Shown piece by piece: positions 55,271 to 64,000 of a DNA stretch of 64,000 nucleotides. This stretch comes from Neptunicoccus sediminis (lineage in GTDB: Bacteria; Pseudomonadota; Alphaproteobacteria; Rhodobacterales; Rhodobacteraceae): assembly GCF_001719615.1 (NCBI RefSeq), contig NZ_MDVX01000009.1, positions 1 through 64,000 of the forward strand, written 5' to 3'. A model generated the notes under the pieces. The model was not told the DNA's origin, ran no database searches, and saw only the letters and a list, made by a program, of their open reading frames with translations. The translations under genes were made by a program, and so were the position numbers. How positions within the stretch are numbered: the first letter of the stretch is position 1; every line of letters starts with the position of its first letter.

Positions 55271-56638
55271 TCAACCCCTTGCGGGAAGGTTGCGCATAAA
55301 ATGTGCGGCCCAGATCATCGCGGCTGTGCCCGCCAGTACCGCCGCCAGCGCCTGTCCGTAGACCACACCGGGGGCCGTCAGCCACTGGCCCATCAGAACA
55401 CAGCACGGAAAGATCAACACCCCGTCCCGCAACCAGTTGCAAACGGTGGAATAGATCGGGCGGCCCAGATTGTTAAACGCCGCGTTAGACACAAACAGTG
55501 CGCCGGTGAACATATAGCCCCCCGCCCCGATCAGCATAAAGGCCGTCAGCACTTCGGCGGCGGTGCCTTCCAGTCCGAACAGGGCGGCCACCGGATGGCG
55601 CAACAGGGCCAGCAGGCTCCAGCTGACCAGCGTGTAAACGGCGCAGAATTTCAGCGCATCGCGATAGGTTTGTTGCACCCGCTCGAACTGCCCCGCCCCG
55701 TAATTCTGCCCGATGATCCCGCCAATCGCCCCCGAAAGCGAGAATATCCCGCCAAAGGCCAGCACTGCCAGACGGCTGACCACCGCCCAGCCTGCCACCG
55801 CTGCATCGCCATAAGCGCTGATCACTTTTGTCAGGATATAGTTGCCAAAGGGCGTGGAAAGCTGGGTCATCACCGCTGGCACGGCAATCATCAGAAAGGG
55901 GCGCAGCAACTGGCGCATGACCCTACGGTTCACCGGCCCGACCATGTCGTAGATATGGATCACGAACCAGACCGACAGAACCGCCGACAACCCGCGCGAA
56001 ATGACGATCCCCCAAGCCGCGCCTTCGAATCCCATGCCCAGTCCGATGATCAGCACCGGATCAATCACCATCGCCATCAATCCTGCGGACATGGTCACAG
56101 CCATAGACCGCACCGCATCCCCGATAGAGCGCAGCACAGCCGAACCCACCATGCCAAGCGCCATGAACGGCAGGCTCGGCACGCTGATCGACAAAAATCG
56201 CGCTGCATCCGCCTGCGTCTGCCCTTCGGCCCCTGCAAAGGCAAGGATTTCAAACCGGAACACCAGAACCAGCGTGGCCATGACAACTTGGAAAACAAAG
56301 GTGAATATAGCCGCGCTGGTGGTCTGCTGGCGGGCCAGATCGGTCTTGCCCTGCCCGATGGACTTGGACACCAACGCCATGCTGGCAATCATCAACCCGA
56401 TGCCGGTAGAGATGGTGAAAAACTGGATGGTCCACGCAAAGCCGAGCGCGGCCACCAGCCCCTGATCCCCAAGCGTGCTGACCCAGAACAGCGTGGCCAC
56501 ATCCACAAGGAACATGAACACCAGCCCCAGCGATCCGGTCAGGGTCATCACCACCACATGACGCATGATAGAGCCGGTCAGAAACCGCGCTTTCCTGTCC
56601 GGCTTTGCAGCCGGTATATCGGTTTCGGTTCCGGACAT
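55271..56638 (-). CDS. MATE family efflux transporter
   Basis: The 455-residue, about 12-segment membrane protein matches MATE (NorM-like) multidrug/metabolite efflux transporters, with a PAVMTQLSTPFGNYI-type segment in the second half. The start at 56638 is favoured over a longer frame that runs into the MFS gene. It begins 4 bases after the MFS stop codon on the same strand, so the two are probably co-transcribed. The substrate is unknown. Confidence 0.88.
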   Translation of the reverse strand: MSGTETDIPAAKPDRKARFLTGSIMRHVVVMTLTGSLGLVFMFLVDVATLFWVSTLGDQGLVAALGFAWTIQFFTISTGIGLMIASMALVSKSIGQGKTDLARQQTTSAAIFTFVFQVVMATLVLVFRFEILAFAGAEGQTQADAARFLSISVPSLPFMALGMVGSAVLRSIGDAVRSMAVTMSAGLMAMVIDPVLIIGLGMGFEGAAWGIVISRGLSAVLSVWFVIHIYDMVGPVNRRVMRQLLRPFLMIAVPAVMTQLSTPFGNYILTKVISAYGDAAVAGWAVVSRLAVLAFGGIFSLSGAIGGIIGQNYGAGQFERVQQTYRDALKFCAVYTLVSWSLLALLRHPVAALFGLEGTAAEVLTAFMLIGAGGYMFTGALFVSNAAFNNLGRPIYSTVCNWLRDGVLIFPCCVLMGQWLTAPGVVYGQALAAVLAGTAAMIWAAHFMRNLPARG

Positions 56639-56642
56639 TCGG

Positions 56643-57872
56643 TTACACGGCCTCCGCTGGCAGGACAGTCCGTGCAAAGACGGTTTCATACCCGATGCGC
56701 GGGTGGCGCGGGATCATCAGGGACAGGACCAGCGACAGTACCGCAACAGAGGCCGCAAAGATGAACACAGCGGCAGGGGACAACAGCCACAGATAGCCCA
56801 GAATCGCCGGCAAAAGAACCGCGCCGATATGGTTGATCGTAAAGGCAACCGCCGCAGTGGGTGCAATATCGGACGGATGAGCGATCTTCTGGAAATAGGT
56901 CTTTTGCGCAAAGGCCAGCGCAAAGAACAGGTGGTCGATAACATACAGGCTTGCCGCGACGACCACACCCCAGCCGAACATATAGATCCCGCCATAGGCG
57001 CAGAAGACGACAATCAGCCCGATATATTCAAAGGCAAGTGCGTTACGCTCTCCGACGCGGGACACAAACCGCCCCATCAGCGGTGCAAAGACCATATTAG
57101 CCACATAGTTGATCAAAAACAGGGCGGTGACTTCGTGGACCTCAAATCCGAACCGTTCCACCATCATGAAGGCGGCAAAGACCATGAATATCTGACGCCG
57201 CGCCCCTGACGCCGCTTGCAGGCTATAGTAAAGCCAATAACGTTTGCGCAGCACCATTTTCTTATGCTGCTTGTGGGGCGCTTCAAAGGTGGGATAGGCA
57301 AACCAGCAAAACAGGGTCAACACAACAGCAACCCCGCCGCCGATCAGGTAGATCGTGTTAAAATCCCAGCCGAGCAGGTTCCAGACCAGCATAATCGCGC
57401 CATAGGCCAGCAGGGAGGCCGCCGACCCGATCGCCACCATCCAGCCGAGCACTTGGGGCGCATGTTCCTTGCTGATCCACTGCAATTCCAACGACATTTT
57501 AACGGTCTCGTAATAGTGAAACCCGATAGAGCCGATGATGGTCGTAACCATCAAGCCCAGAAAGCTCGGGAACCATGCGGTGACAGCAACGGCCACGCCC
57601 AGTGCCAGTAACGATACCACTGCAAGCACCTGTTCACGCACAAACCACAGCACGTAAATCACGCCGATGGCCAGAAAGCCGGGAATCTCGCGGATGGAAT
57701 GGAGCCAACCGATTTTCGCGCCGTCGAAATGCGCGACTTCGATGACAAAATTGTTCAGCAGCGCCAGCCATGTGGAAAAAGCCAGCGGCATGGCAAAGGC
57801 CATGAGACCCAGCAGTACAACGGGCCGCCGCCAGAGCGGGAGCGTATGGGCATTTGCAATTTTTACGGGCAT
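56643..57872 (-). CDS. MFS transporter
   Basis: The 409-residue major facilitator protein has about 12 membrane segments and a conserved loop with GRFVSRVGERNALAFEY in the second half. The start at 57872 (MPVKIANAHTLPL) is supported by AAAGGAT 8 bases upstream; the longer open frame is not. The MATE gene follows after 4 bases, giving a two-gene transport operon. The substrate is unknown. Confidence 0.85.
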   Translation of the reverse strand: MPVKIANAHTLPLWRRPVVLLGLMAFAMPLAFSTWLALLNNFVIEVAHFDGAKIGWLHSIREIPGFLAIGVIYVLWFVREQVLAVVSLLALGVAVAVTAWFPSFLGLMVTTIIGSIGFHYYETVKMSLELQWISKEHAPQVLGWMVAIGSAASLLAYGAIMLVWNLLGWDFNTIYLIGGGVAVVLTLFCWFAYPTFEAPHKQHKKMVLRKRYWLYYSLQAASGARRQIFMVFAAFMMVERFGFEVHEVTALFLINYVANMVFAPLMGRFVSRVGERNALAFEYIGLIVVFCAYGGIYMFGWGVVVAASLYVIDHLFFALAFAQKTYFQKIAHPSDIAPTAAVAFTINHIGAVLLPAILGYLWLLSPAAVFIFAASVAVLSLVLSLMIPRHPRIGYETVFARTVLPAEAV

Positions 57873-57992
57873 GAACGTATCCTTTGCCAACCGCGCGGGA
57901 GGGGCCGGAATTCGTCCATGCCAAAACGGTTCCGTATATGCAATGAACGGAAAGCACGGATAAATCCAGACCAAAAGGCTCTGCTACCCGAA

Positions 57993-58670
57993 TTACGCGG
58001 AGACAATTTCCCCTGCATCCAGCCGCACCATACGATCCATTCTTGCGGCCAGTTCCAGATTATGGGTGGCGATCAAAGCTGCCATGCCAGAGGCCCGAAC
58101 CAGTTCCATCAGCGCCGCGAACACCGTGTCCGAGGTATTGGGATCAAGGTTCCCGGTGGGCTCATCTGCCAGCAAGACACGGGGTTTGTTGGCCAGTGCG
58201 CGGCAAAAGGCAACGCGCTGCTGTTCGCCGCCGGACAGCTCTCCGGGGCGGTGGCTGGCGCGGTTTTTCAGGCCGACACCTTCAAGCAGCACCTGCGCGT
58301 GGGCTTCGGCCTCGGCGCGGCTGACACCATTGGCCAGTTGCGGCAGCACCACGTTTTCAAGTCCGGTAAATTCCTGCAACAGATGGTGGAACTGATAGAC
58401 AAATCCCACATCCTGCCGCCGCAGCCGCGTGCGGGCGCGATCCCCGCCGCCTACAGGTTTACCACCTATTTTCACCTCGCCGCTGTCCGGCGTGTCCAGC
58501 AGCCCGGCGATATGCAGCAGCGTGGATTTACCGGCACCGGACGGGGCAACCATCGCCACGACCTCGCCTTCGGCCAGTTCCAGATCCACCCCGTTCAACA
58601 CGCGGACTTCGGTGGGTTTGCCAAGGTTGTAACCTTTGGTGATCCCGCTCAACTGAAGGGCTTTATTCAT
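57993..58670 (-). CDS. lolD: Lipoprotein-releasing ABC transporter ATPase LolD
   Basis: The 225-residue ATPase has Walker [10 protein letters not shown] (42-50), signature LSGGEQQR (145-152) and Walker B VLLADEP (165-171), and the [14 protein letters not shown] segment typical of LolD. With the permease encoded upstream it detaches mature lipoproteins from the inner membrane for outer-membrane sorting. The start at 58670 matches the family N terminus. It lies 83 bases after lolE. Confidence 0.92.
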   Translation of the reverse strand: MNKALQLSGITKGYNLGKPTEVRVLNGVDLELAEGEVVAMVAPSGAGKSTLLHIAGLLDTPDSGEVKIGGKPVGGGDRARTRLRRQDVGFVYQFHHLLQEFTGLENVVLPQLANGVSRAEAEAHAQVLLEGVGLKNRASHRPGELSGGEQQRVAFCRALANKPRVLLADEPTGNLDPNTSDTVFAALMELVRASGMAALIATHNLELAARMDRMVRLDAGEIVSA

Positions 58671-58753
58671 GACGTAGCGCCTCATCGTACCGGCAAACCG
58701 GCTTGCCTGATCTGCCTGACTGCTGGCCTTTCAGCCGTTTGATGCGAGGCATG

Positions 58754-60037
58754 TTACTCATAACGCAACGCCTCGACAGGGTTCATGCGGGCGGCGCGGC
58801 GGGCGGGGAAATAGGTCGCGCCAAAGGACAGGCCAAGCGACAGGATCACGGCGCTGGCCACATCGCCCAGTTGCAGTTCCGCTGGCAGGGTAGACAGCAT
58901 GCGCACCGAAGGATCCCAGACACCGCCACCGGCCACCAGATTCACGAAGTTGAAAATCGGATCAATGTAGATCGCGAAGAGACAGCCAAGGATCACCCCG
59001 AGGATCGTCCCAACCACGCCAATCGACGCGCCGCAGATAAAAAAGACCCGCAGGATCGACCCTTGGGTCAGCCCCATCGTGCGCAGGATACCCACATCGC
59101 GCCCCTTGTTCTTTACCAGCATGATCAGGCCGGACACGATATTCATCGAAGCGATCAGCACCAGAATGGACAGGATGATGAACATGATGTTGTCTTCCAT
59201 CTCCAGCGCCCGCAGGAAACCGCCGCTGGCGTTTTTCCATGTCCAGACCAGTGTATTTTCCCCCGAAGCCGCCATAAGCGGCTCTACCATTTTGCCAATA
59301 TCGTCAGGATTTTCGACCTGAACCTCAAATTCATCCACGACTCCGTCCCGGTTGAAATAGAGTTGCGCCTCGCCGATCGGCATATAAACGCGGGTGCGGT
59401 CGATGTCATAGCGCCCCACCCCGAAGATATAGACCACCTCGTAGGCGCTGACCCGCGGGCTGGTACCAAAGGCGGTTTTGATCCCGTCAGGAGAGATCAG
59501 CGTGATCTTATCCCCAAGCGCCAGATCCAGTTCCCGCGCGATGCCAAGCCCGATGGCGACACCTTTATTGAAATTCTCAAGATTGCCCAGTTGGGTTTCA
59601 GGGTTCACCACCAGAGGGATGGTCTTGATGTCCTCGAAACGCTCGCCAAAGACCTCGACGCCTGTGTTGCGACCGTTGGCCGAAGCCATCACCTGCCCTT
59701 TGACCACGGGGGCCACCCGCACAACACCGTCCACCGCCCGCAGGTTTTCCGCAATCGGATCGAAATCCGCAAATGTGCGCACAGTGCGGTTGTTCTCATC
59801 CAGATGGGGCGAGACATAGACCGTCGCATGGGCATTCGCGCCTAGGATCGTGTTGGTAAATTCGGTGCGGAACCCGCTGCGCACGGCCATTGTCGCGATC
59901 AGGGCGAAGACAGCCAGCGTAATTCCGATCAGTGAAATCCATGTCATTACCGACACGCCACCTTCACGGCGCTTGGCCCGCAGGTAGCGCCACGCAATCA
60001 GCCACTCGAACGGGGCAAACGGGGGTGTGGTTCTCAT
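58754..60037 (-). CDS. lolE: Lipoprotein-releasing ABC transporter permease LolC/LolE
   Basis: The 427-residue inner-membrane protein has the FtsX/LolE layout: an N-terminal membrane segment, a long periplasmic MacB-PCD domain and three C-terminal segments with the ARRAARMNPVEALRYE motif. A single permease gene suggests a LolF-type homodimer as in many alphaproteobacteria. Its start codon overlaps the stop codon of the DUF2937 gene (ATGA). Confidence 0.9.
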   Translation of the reverse strand: MRTTPPFAPFEWLIAWRYLRAKRREGGVSVMTWISLIGITLAVFALIATMAVRSGFRTEFTNTILGANAHATVYVSPHLDENNRTVRTFADFDPIAENLRAVDGVVRVAPVVKGQVMASANGRNTGVEVFGERFEDIKTIPLVVNPETQLGNLENFNKGVAIGLGIARELDLALGDKITLISPDGIKTAFGTSPRVSAYEVVYIFGVGRYDIDRTRVYMPIGEAQLYFNRDGVVDEFEVQVENPDDIGKMVEPLMAASGENTLVWTWKNASGGFLRALEMEDNIMFIILSILVLIASMNIVSGLIMLVKNKGRDVGILRTMGLTQGSILRVFFICGASIGVVGTILGVILGCLFAIYIDPIFNFVNLVAGGGVWDPSVRMLSTLPAELQLGDVASAVILSLGLSFGATYFPARRAARMNPVEALRYE

Positions 60038-60531
60038 GGTGTCACCTCTGACAAGGGTCGCTTGCGGCGGCCAAACAGCAGGCCCGCCCCGCGCAGCAGG
60101 CCGAAGCCTGCAAAAAATCCGCCCATAGCGAAGAGAAACCCGTCAATGGTCAGGGGCACGGCAGGGCGGTAGTCCTGCCATGCGCGGGTTGCGATCCCCT
60201 GATCCGAAAAGCGGGTGACATGGGCCAGACGTTCAAACGGTCCGGCCCCTTTGAGTACCGCCAGATCCCCTTGCAGCCGGTCCAGACGGGAAAAAGTCTC
60301 TGTCATGTCCCGCTGCCGCGCCTTTTGAAAGGCGTTGCCGGTCATAGAGTCGAGCGCCTGCTGACGGGTCAGCCCAACGCCCTGTGCGCTTTCATCGAAA
60401 TCCGCTGCCACAAGACGCAGTTCATCGACGGCACCGCCAAGACGCTGCACATATTGTTGGGTGTATTCTGGGAATTGCGATGCGGCGACCAACAGGATCA
60501 CCCCACCTCCCAAGTTTAGTATCTGCCCCAT
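60034..60531 (-). CDS. DUF2937 family membrane protein
   Basis: The 165-residue protein has an N-terminal hydrophobic segment and another near the C terminus (FLFAMGGFFAGFGLLRGAGLLF), with a helical region of about 90 residues between, and matches DUF2937. It may be inserted with both ends in the cytoplasm. It lies between proS and lolE and overlaps lolE by 4 bases, so the three are probably co-transcribed. Function is unknown. Confidence 0.8.
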   Translation of the reverse strand: MGQILNLGGGVILLVAASQFPEYTQQYVQRLGGAVDELRLVAADFDESAQGVGLTRQQALDSMTGNAFQKARQRDMTETFSRLDRLQGDLAVLKGAGPFERLAHVTRFSDQGIATRAWQDYRPAVPLTIDGFLFAMGGFFAGFGLLRGAGLLFGRRKRPLSEVTP

Positions 60532-60544
60532 GGGACCGCCTGTA

Positions 60545-61882
60545 TCAAGCGCCCGCGTAAATGTCCTTTACCCGTGCCACTGCTTCTGCCGGTGTCATTT
60601 CCGTGCTTTCCCCCGTCTTACGCGAGGTGAGTTCGACGACACCATTTTTCAAACCTCTGGGGCCTACTGTAATACGCCAAGGCAATCCGATCAAATCCAT
60701 AGTTGCGAATTTGCCCCCTGCCCGTTCTTTCCGGTCGTCATAAAGCGGCTCCAGACCGGCAGCCGTGAACTCTTTATACAGTTGCTCACAGGCGGCATCG
60801 GCTTCTTCGTCGCCCTGTTTCAGGTTCACGATGCCCACATGATAGGGTGTCACGCCCTCGGGCCAGATGATGCCTTTGTCGTCATGGCTGGCCTCGATGA
60901 TCGCGCCAAGCAGACGGGACACGCCAATCCCGTGGCTGCCCATATGAACCGCAACAGGTTTGCCGTCCGGTCCCTGCACCTTTGCATTCATCGCATCGGA
61001 ATATTTGGTGCCGAAGTAGAAAATCTGCCCCACTTCGATCCCCCGCGCGGTGCGGCGGCGTTCTTCGGGAACCTCGTTGAACAAGGCTTCGTCGTGGGTT
61101 TCATCGGTGCGGGCGTATTTGGTGGTGAATTCTTCCATGATGGACTGGCACTGGTCCACATCATCAAAATCAATCTCGCGGTCGCCAAAGGTCAGATCGG
61201 TGACAGCGCTGTCATAAAACACCTCGGATTCGCCTGTGTCCGCCAGCACGAGGAACTCATGGGTGTCATCGCCCCCGATCGGGCCGGAATCCGCGCGCAT
61301 CGGGATGGCTTGCAGGCCCATGCGTTCATAGGTGCGCAGATAACTGACCAGATGGCGGTTATATGCGTGCAGTGCGTCTTCTTTGGTCAGGTCAAAGTTA
61401 TACCCGTCCTTCATATAAAACTCGCGGCCCCGCATCACACCAAAGCGCGGACGGCGTTCGTCGCGGAACTTCCACTGGATCTGATAGAGCGTTAGGGGCA
61501 GGTCTTTGTAGCTGCTGACATGAGAGCGGAAAATATCGGTGATCAGTTCCTCAGCGGTCGGCGTGAACAGCATATCCCGGTCGTGACGGTCCTTGATGCG
61601 CAGCATTTCCTCGCCATAGTCGTCATACCGCCCGCTTTCGCGCCACAGGTCCGCCGACTGGATGGTTGGCATCAGCATCGGCATATGGCCGGCTTTCTGC
61701 TGTTCTTCGTGCACGATGTCTTCGATCTTGCGCAGCACCTTGTAGCCCATTGGCAACCACGAATAAATCCCGGCGCTGGATTGTTTGATCATACCGGCCC
61801 GCAGCATAAGGCGGTGGCTGACAATCGCGGCTTCGGCCGGGTCTTCTTTCAGAACAGGCAGGAAATAACGGGACATGCGCAT
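60545..61882 (-). CDS. proS: Prolyl-tRNA synthetase, short alphaproteobacterial type
   Basis: The 445-residue class II synthetase has motif 2 ([21 protein letters not shown]) and motif 3 ([16 protein letters not shown]) and an anticodon-binding C terminus. It lacks the large INS editing insertion of E. coli ProS, as is usual for the short alphaproteobacterial type. GGAG lies 8 bases upstream of the ATG at 61882. Confidence 0.95.
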   Translation of the reverse strand: MRMSRYFLPVLKEDPAEAAIVSHRLMLRAGMIKQSSAGIYSWLPMGYKVLRKIEDIVHEEQQKAGHMPMLMPTIQSADLWRESGRYDDYGEEMLRIKDRHDRDMLFTPTAEELITDIFRSHVSSYKDLPLTLYQIQWKFRDERRPRFGVMRGREFYMKDGYNFDLTKEDALHAYNRHLVSYLRTYERMGLQAIPMRADSGPIGGDDTHEFLVLADTGESEVFYDSAVTDLTFGDREIDFDDVDQCQSIMEEFTTKYARTDETHDEALFNEVPEERRRTARGIEVGQIFYFGTKYSDAMNAKVQGPDGKPVAVHMGSHGIGVSRLLGAIIEASHDDKGIIWPEGVTPYHVGIVNLKQGDEEADAACEQLYKEFTAAGLEPLYDDRKERAGGKFATMDLIGLPWRITVGPRGLKNGVVELTSRKTGESTEMTPAEAVARVKDIYAGA

Positions 61883-62063
61883 GGGATAGGCTCCAACTTA
61901 TCTTTGGTTATTGCTCTAGGCCAATCTGCAATGGGGTGCAACATGCGCTGCATCTGCTGCGCTGCGTGCATTCCACGGACTGCTACCCTGAATTGAATTG
62001 TTGCCAGATCACCGTTCCGCGCTTAGGGTTTTGGTATTTCGCACAGGTTTTATTGGGGTCTTC

Positions 62064-63332
62064 ATGGGTTTTACATCAAAAGTTCTACTACTCTGCCTGT
62101 CTCTCCTTGTGGCGGCTTGCGGCGGCATTGACCGCGCCATCTATGCCCCGCCACAGGCCAGCCATTCGCAAATGCAGCCTATCGGATTTCCGGATGTGCG
62201 CTACTTCGGGGATACCGCGCCACAGAGTCTGGATAATGAAGTCGATACATTCGCCCAGCGCCTGCGCACAGTGCGGCGCGAAGGGGACGGTTTGCACATT
62301 CTTGCACTGTCGGGGGGCGGACCGAACGGGGCTTTTGGTGCCGGTGTGATGAAAGGCTGGACGCAATCCGGCACCCGACCGGAATTTGACATCGTTACAG
62401 GCATCTCCACCGGCTCTATCATCGCGCCTTTCGCCTTTCTCGGGCCAGCCTATGACGACAGGCTGGGAGAGTTTTACAAGACCGCCACAACCGACGCGCT
62501 GGTGCGCAAACGGTTTCTGGCTGGTATCTTTGGCGGCGGGTCGCTTTATTCTACGGCACCATTGAAACGGGTGATCGACTCGGTCGTTACCCCCGAATTT
62601 ATCGGCGCATTGGCCGATGAATACGCCCGCGGTCGGCTGCTGCTGATTGGGACCACCAACATGGATGCAGAGCGGCCCGTGATCTGGAATGTCACCGAAA
62701 TTGCCAGCTACCGGAACGAAGAGGCCCGCGCCCTTGTGCGCGATGTGATCCTTGCCTCTGCCTCTATCCCGATCATGTTCACGCCGGTCCGCTTTAACGT
62801 GACCGATGGCACCGAGGAATTTACCGAACTTCATGCAGACGGCGGGCTGACTCAGGAAATCTTTACCTATTCGCCGGAACTGCCCGTGCGCAGCTATTTG
62901 CGCCGTGCGGGGCTGGCCCATCGGGACAACCGCGTCTGGGTAATCCACAACAACCTGATCAATCCGGTCTACCAGCCCCAGAAAACCGGTTTGCGCGATA
63001 TTGGAGAGCGCACCCTATCAACCCTGATCAAAAGCCAGAGCGTCGGGGATTTGCAACGGATCGCAGCCCTTGCGCGGCGCGACGGGTTTTCCCTGCGGGC
63101 GATGATCATGCCCGCCCGTTTCACCGACAAATCCCGCGAGCTGTTCGATCCGGTCTACATGAGCCGCCTCTACGCCCTTGGGGAGTCTATGGGCCGTCAG
63201 CCGAACGCTTGGGGACGCAAGCTCGAAAGCCTGTTCGAGCGGGACAAACGGGAAGGCGAAGCCGCCATCGCCGCGATAAATGCCGCGCAAGAACAGGTAA
63301 TGCAGGGAAAGACGGTTATCGTGTCACAGTAA
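62064..63332 (+). CDS. Patatin-like phospholipase lipoprotein
   Basis: The 422-residue protein has a lipoprotein signal with lipobox LVAAC (C19) and a patatin domain with oxyanion-hole SGGGPNGAFGAG (83-94), nucleophile motif GISTG (S115) and catalytic DGG (D259). It probably hydrolyses phospholipid acyl chains at the cell envelope. The start at 62064 is favoured by the signal peptide and GGGG 6 bases upstream; a longer frame upstream is not supported. Confidence 0.9.
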   Translation: MGFTSKVLLLCLSLLVAACGGIDRAIYAPPQASHSQMQPIGFPDVRYFGDTAPQSLDNEVDTFAQRLRTVRREGDGLHILALSGGGPNGAFGAGVMKGWTQSGTRPEFDIVTGISTGSIIAPFAFLGPAYDDRLGEFYKTATTDALVRKRFLAGIFGGGSLYSTAPLKRVIDSVVTPEFIGALADEYARGRLLLIGTTNMDAERPVIWNVTEIASYRNEEARALVRDVILASASIPIMFTPVRFNVTDGTEEFTELHADGGLTQEIFTYSPELPVRSYLRRAGLAHRDNRVWVIHNNLINPVYQPQKTGLRDIGERTLSTLIKSQSVGDLQRIAALARRDGFSLRAMIMPARFTDKSRELFDPVYMSRLYALGESMGRQPNAWGRKLESLFERDKREGEAAIAAINAAQEQVMQGKTVIVSQ

Positions 63333-63341
63333 GGGGCGGTT

Positions 63342-64000
63342 CTAACAGTAGGTCAGCCGACCCTCACAGCCCATCGACTGCGCCAGTTCCACGAGCCGTG
63401 TTTGCACCACTTCCCCGCCAAAGGCGGCGATGGCGGGGGGGAGTTTCAGTTCCAGCACCCCCTCGGACTGCACCAGTTTCGCGCGGCGCAGCACGCTGCG
63501 GTCGCCCCCTGCCAGTGACGCGCCAAGCCGCATGGCTTTGCCGATAATCTGCGCACCAGTATATTGTTCATCGTTCAGCAAGGGCCGCAGCGCCTTGTAT
63601 TTGTCTAACTTGCCGCTCTTGCGATAGCGGTGCAGCAGCGCCATTGCCAGCAACACACGGCCCGAATGATCCAGCCCGCCAAGGTTGCCGCGCGAAGCGT
63701 TGTCAAAGCATTCCTCGGCACGGGAGCTTGGATCGGAACGCCAACTGACATCATGCAGCAAGGCCGCCGCCAGCGTGATCCGTTCCCAACGGTCCGGGTC
63801 GGGCAGCAAGGGCAGAATCCAGCGGGCCAGTTCCACACCAAACCCCGGAAACCGTGCAGAGGTTCTCTCGTTGAACAAACACGCCTCGATCAGCGGATCG
63901 CGGGCGCGCAGGCCCTCGGGCATCTGTTCGTACAACAGCCCTTCGCGCAATCCGTAGCTGGAAATCGCCACTTCTTTAGGGTCAAACACATCGACCAGAT
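63342..64000 (-). CDS. Ppx/GppA family protein, C-terminal part (truncated by window end)
   Basis: The visible C-terminal part of about 220 residues has the pattern of the Ppx/GppA C-terminal domain: ISSYGLREGLLYEQM, then the HD-like helical region with LLHDVSW and LLHRYRKSGK. These enzymes hydrolyse polyphosphate or guanosine pentaphosphate. The N-terminal sugar-kinase-like part lies beyond the right edge of the window, and the reading frame continues to it. It is convergent with the patatin gene. Confidence 0.8.
   Translation of the reverse strand, partial: LVDVFDPKEVAISSYGLREGLLYEQMPEGLRARDPLIEACLFNERTSARFPGFGVELARWILPLLPDPDRWERITLAAALLHDVSWRSDPSSRAEECFDNASRGNLGGLDHSGRVLLAMALLHRYRKSGKLDKYKALRPLLNDEQYTGAQIIGKAMRLGASLAGGDRSVLRRAKLVQSEGVLELKLPPAIAAFGGEVVQTRLVELAQSMGCEGRLTYC

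Overview
This window looks like ordinary core chromosome of an alphaproteobacterium of the Rhodobacteraceae (roseobacter group). It has moderately high GC, dense short operons on both strands, a DUF1127 mini-protein beside small RNA hairpins whose loops carry CCTCCC, a B12-dependent ribonucleotide reductase, the Entner-Doudoroff pair edd-eda, a TRAP transporter, MeaB, a pyruvate carboxylase and a short alphaproteobacterial-type ProS. I see no insertion sequence, prophage, CRISPR array or rRNA.

Layout. 1-1.9 kb: zinc-ribbon membrane protein and rhomboid protease. 2-5.1 kb: a small conserved protein, EF-P, a structured intergenic region, ribosomal protein L33 and the Fe-S carrier Mrp/ApbC. 5.2-7.3 kb: a tungstate-type ABC permease/ATPase pair, then a run of anti-Shine-Dalgarno-type RNA hairpins and a DUF1127 gene. 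7.3-14.2 kb: UvrD/PcrA helicase, pyruvate carboxylase and a calcineurin-like phosphodiesterase. 14.2-19.8 kb: a tandem duplication carrying two tRNA-Gly genes, a TRAP transporter (dctPQM) with an IclR regulator, and a MarR regulator. 20-25.8 kb: L,D-transpeptidase, aspS, pabB-pabC, lytic transglycosylase lipoprotein and histidine phosphatase. 25.9-31.2 kb: carB, a translationally coupled GNAT/LuxR-type pair and an XRE regulator. 31.9-37.5 kb: tdk, rpmB, meaB, DUF3108 protein and hrpB. 37.5-46 kb: glycosyltransferase, tRNA-Thr, MFS transporter, membrane-anchored RTX-repeat protein and nrdJ. 46.3-52 kb: tRNA-Pro, DUF192 protein, double cold-shock protein, pdxH, fabI and eda/edd. 52-64 kb: gpt, a Cys/Met PLP enzyme, RidA, recR, ybaB, MATE and MFS transporters, lolD/lolE, DUF2937 protein, proS, a patatin-like lipoprotein, and the C-terminal part of a Ppx/GppA-type protein cut by the window end.

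How the genes work together. Most genes are housekeeping: translation (EF-P, L28, L33, AspRS, ProS, tRNAs), nucleotide metabolism (carB, tdk, nrdJ, gpt), DNA repair (uvrD, recR), central carbon (pyc, edd-eda), folate (pabBC), fatty acid synthesis (fabI) and lipoprotein export (lolDE). Several clusters suggest functional coupling, for example a PLP-dependent sulfur-amino-acid enzyme followed by RidA, which detoxifies enamine by-products of such enzymes.

The least explained parts are (i) the GNAT/LuxR pair at 29457-30700, whose stop and start codons overlap and whose regulator carries a LuxR-like ligand-domain pattern; (ii) the hairpins with CCTCCC loops at 6699-6862, an apparent relative of the CcsR/cuckoo small RNAs but placed upstream of the DUF1127 gene; (iii) a highly structured intergenic stretch at 3234-3386; and (iv) an exact 18-bp repeat shared by two distant intergenic regions. 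All functional names come from recognising protein motifs by eye; no database search was run.
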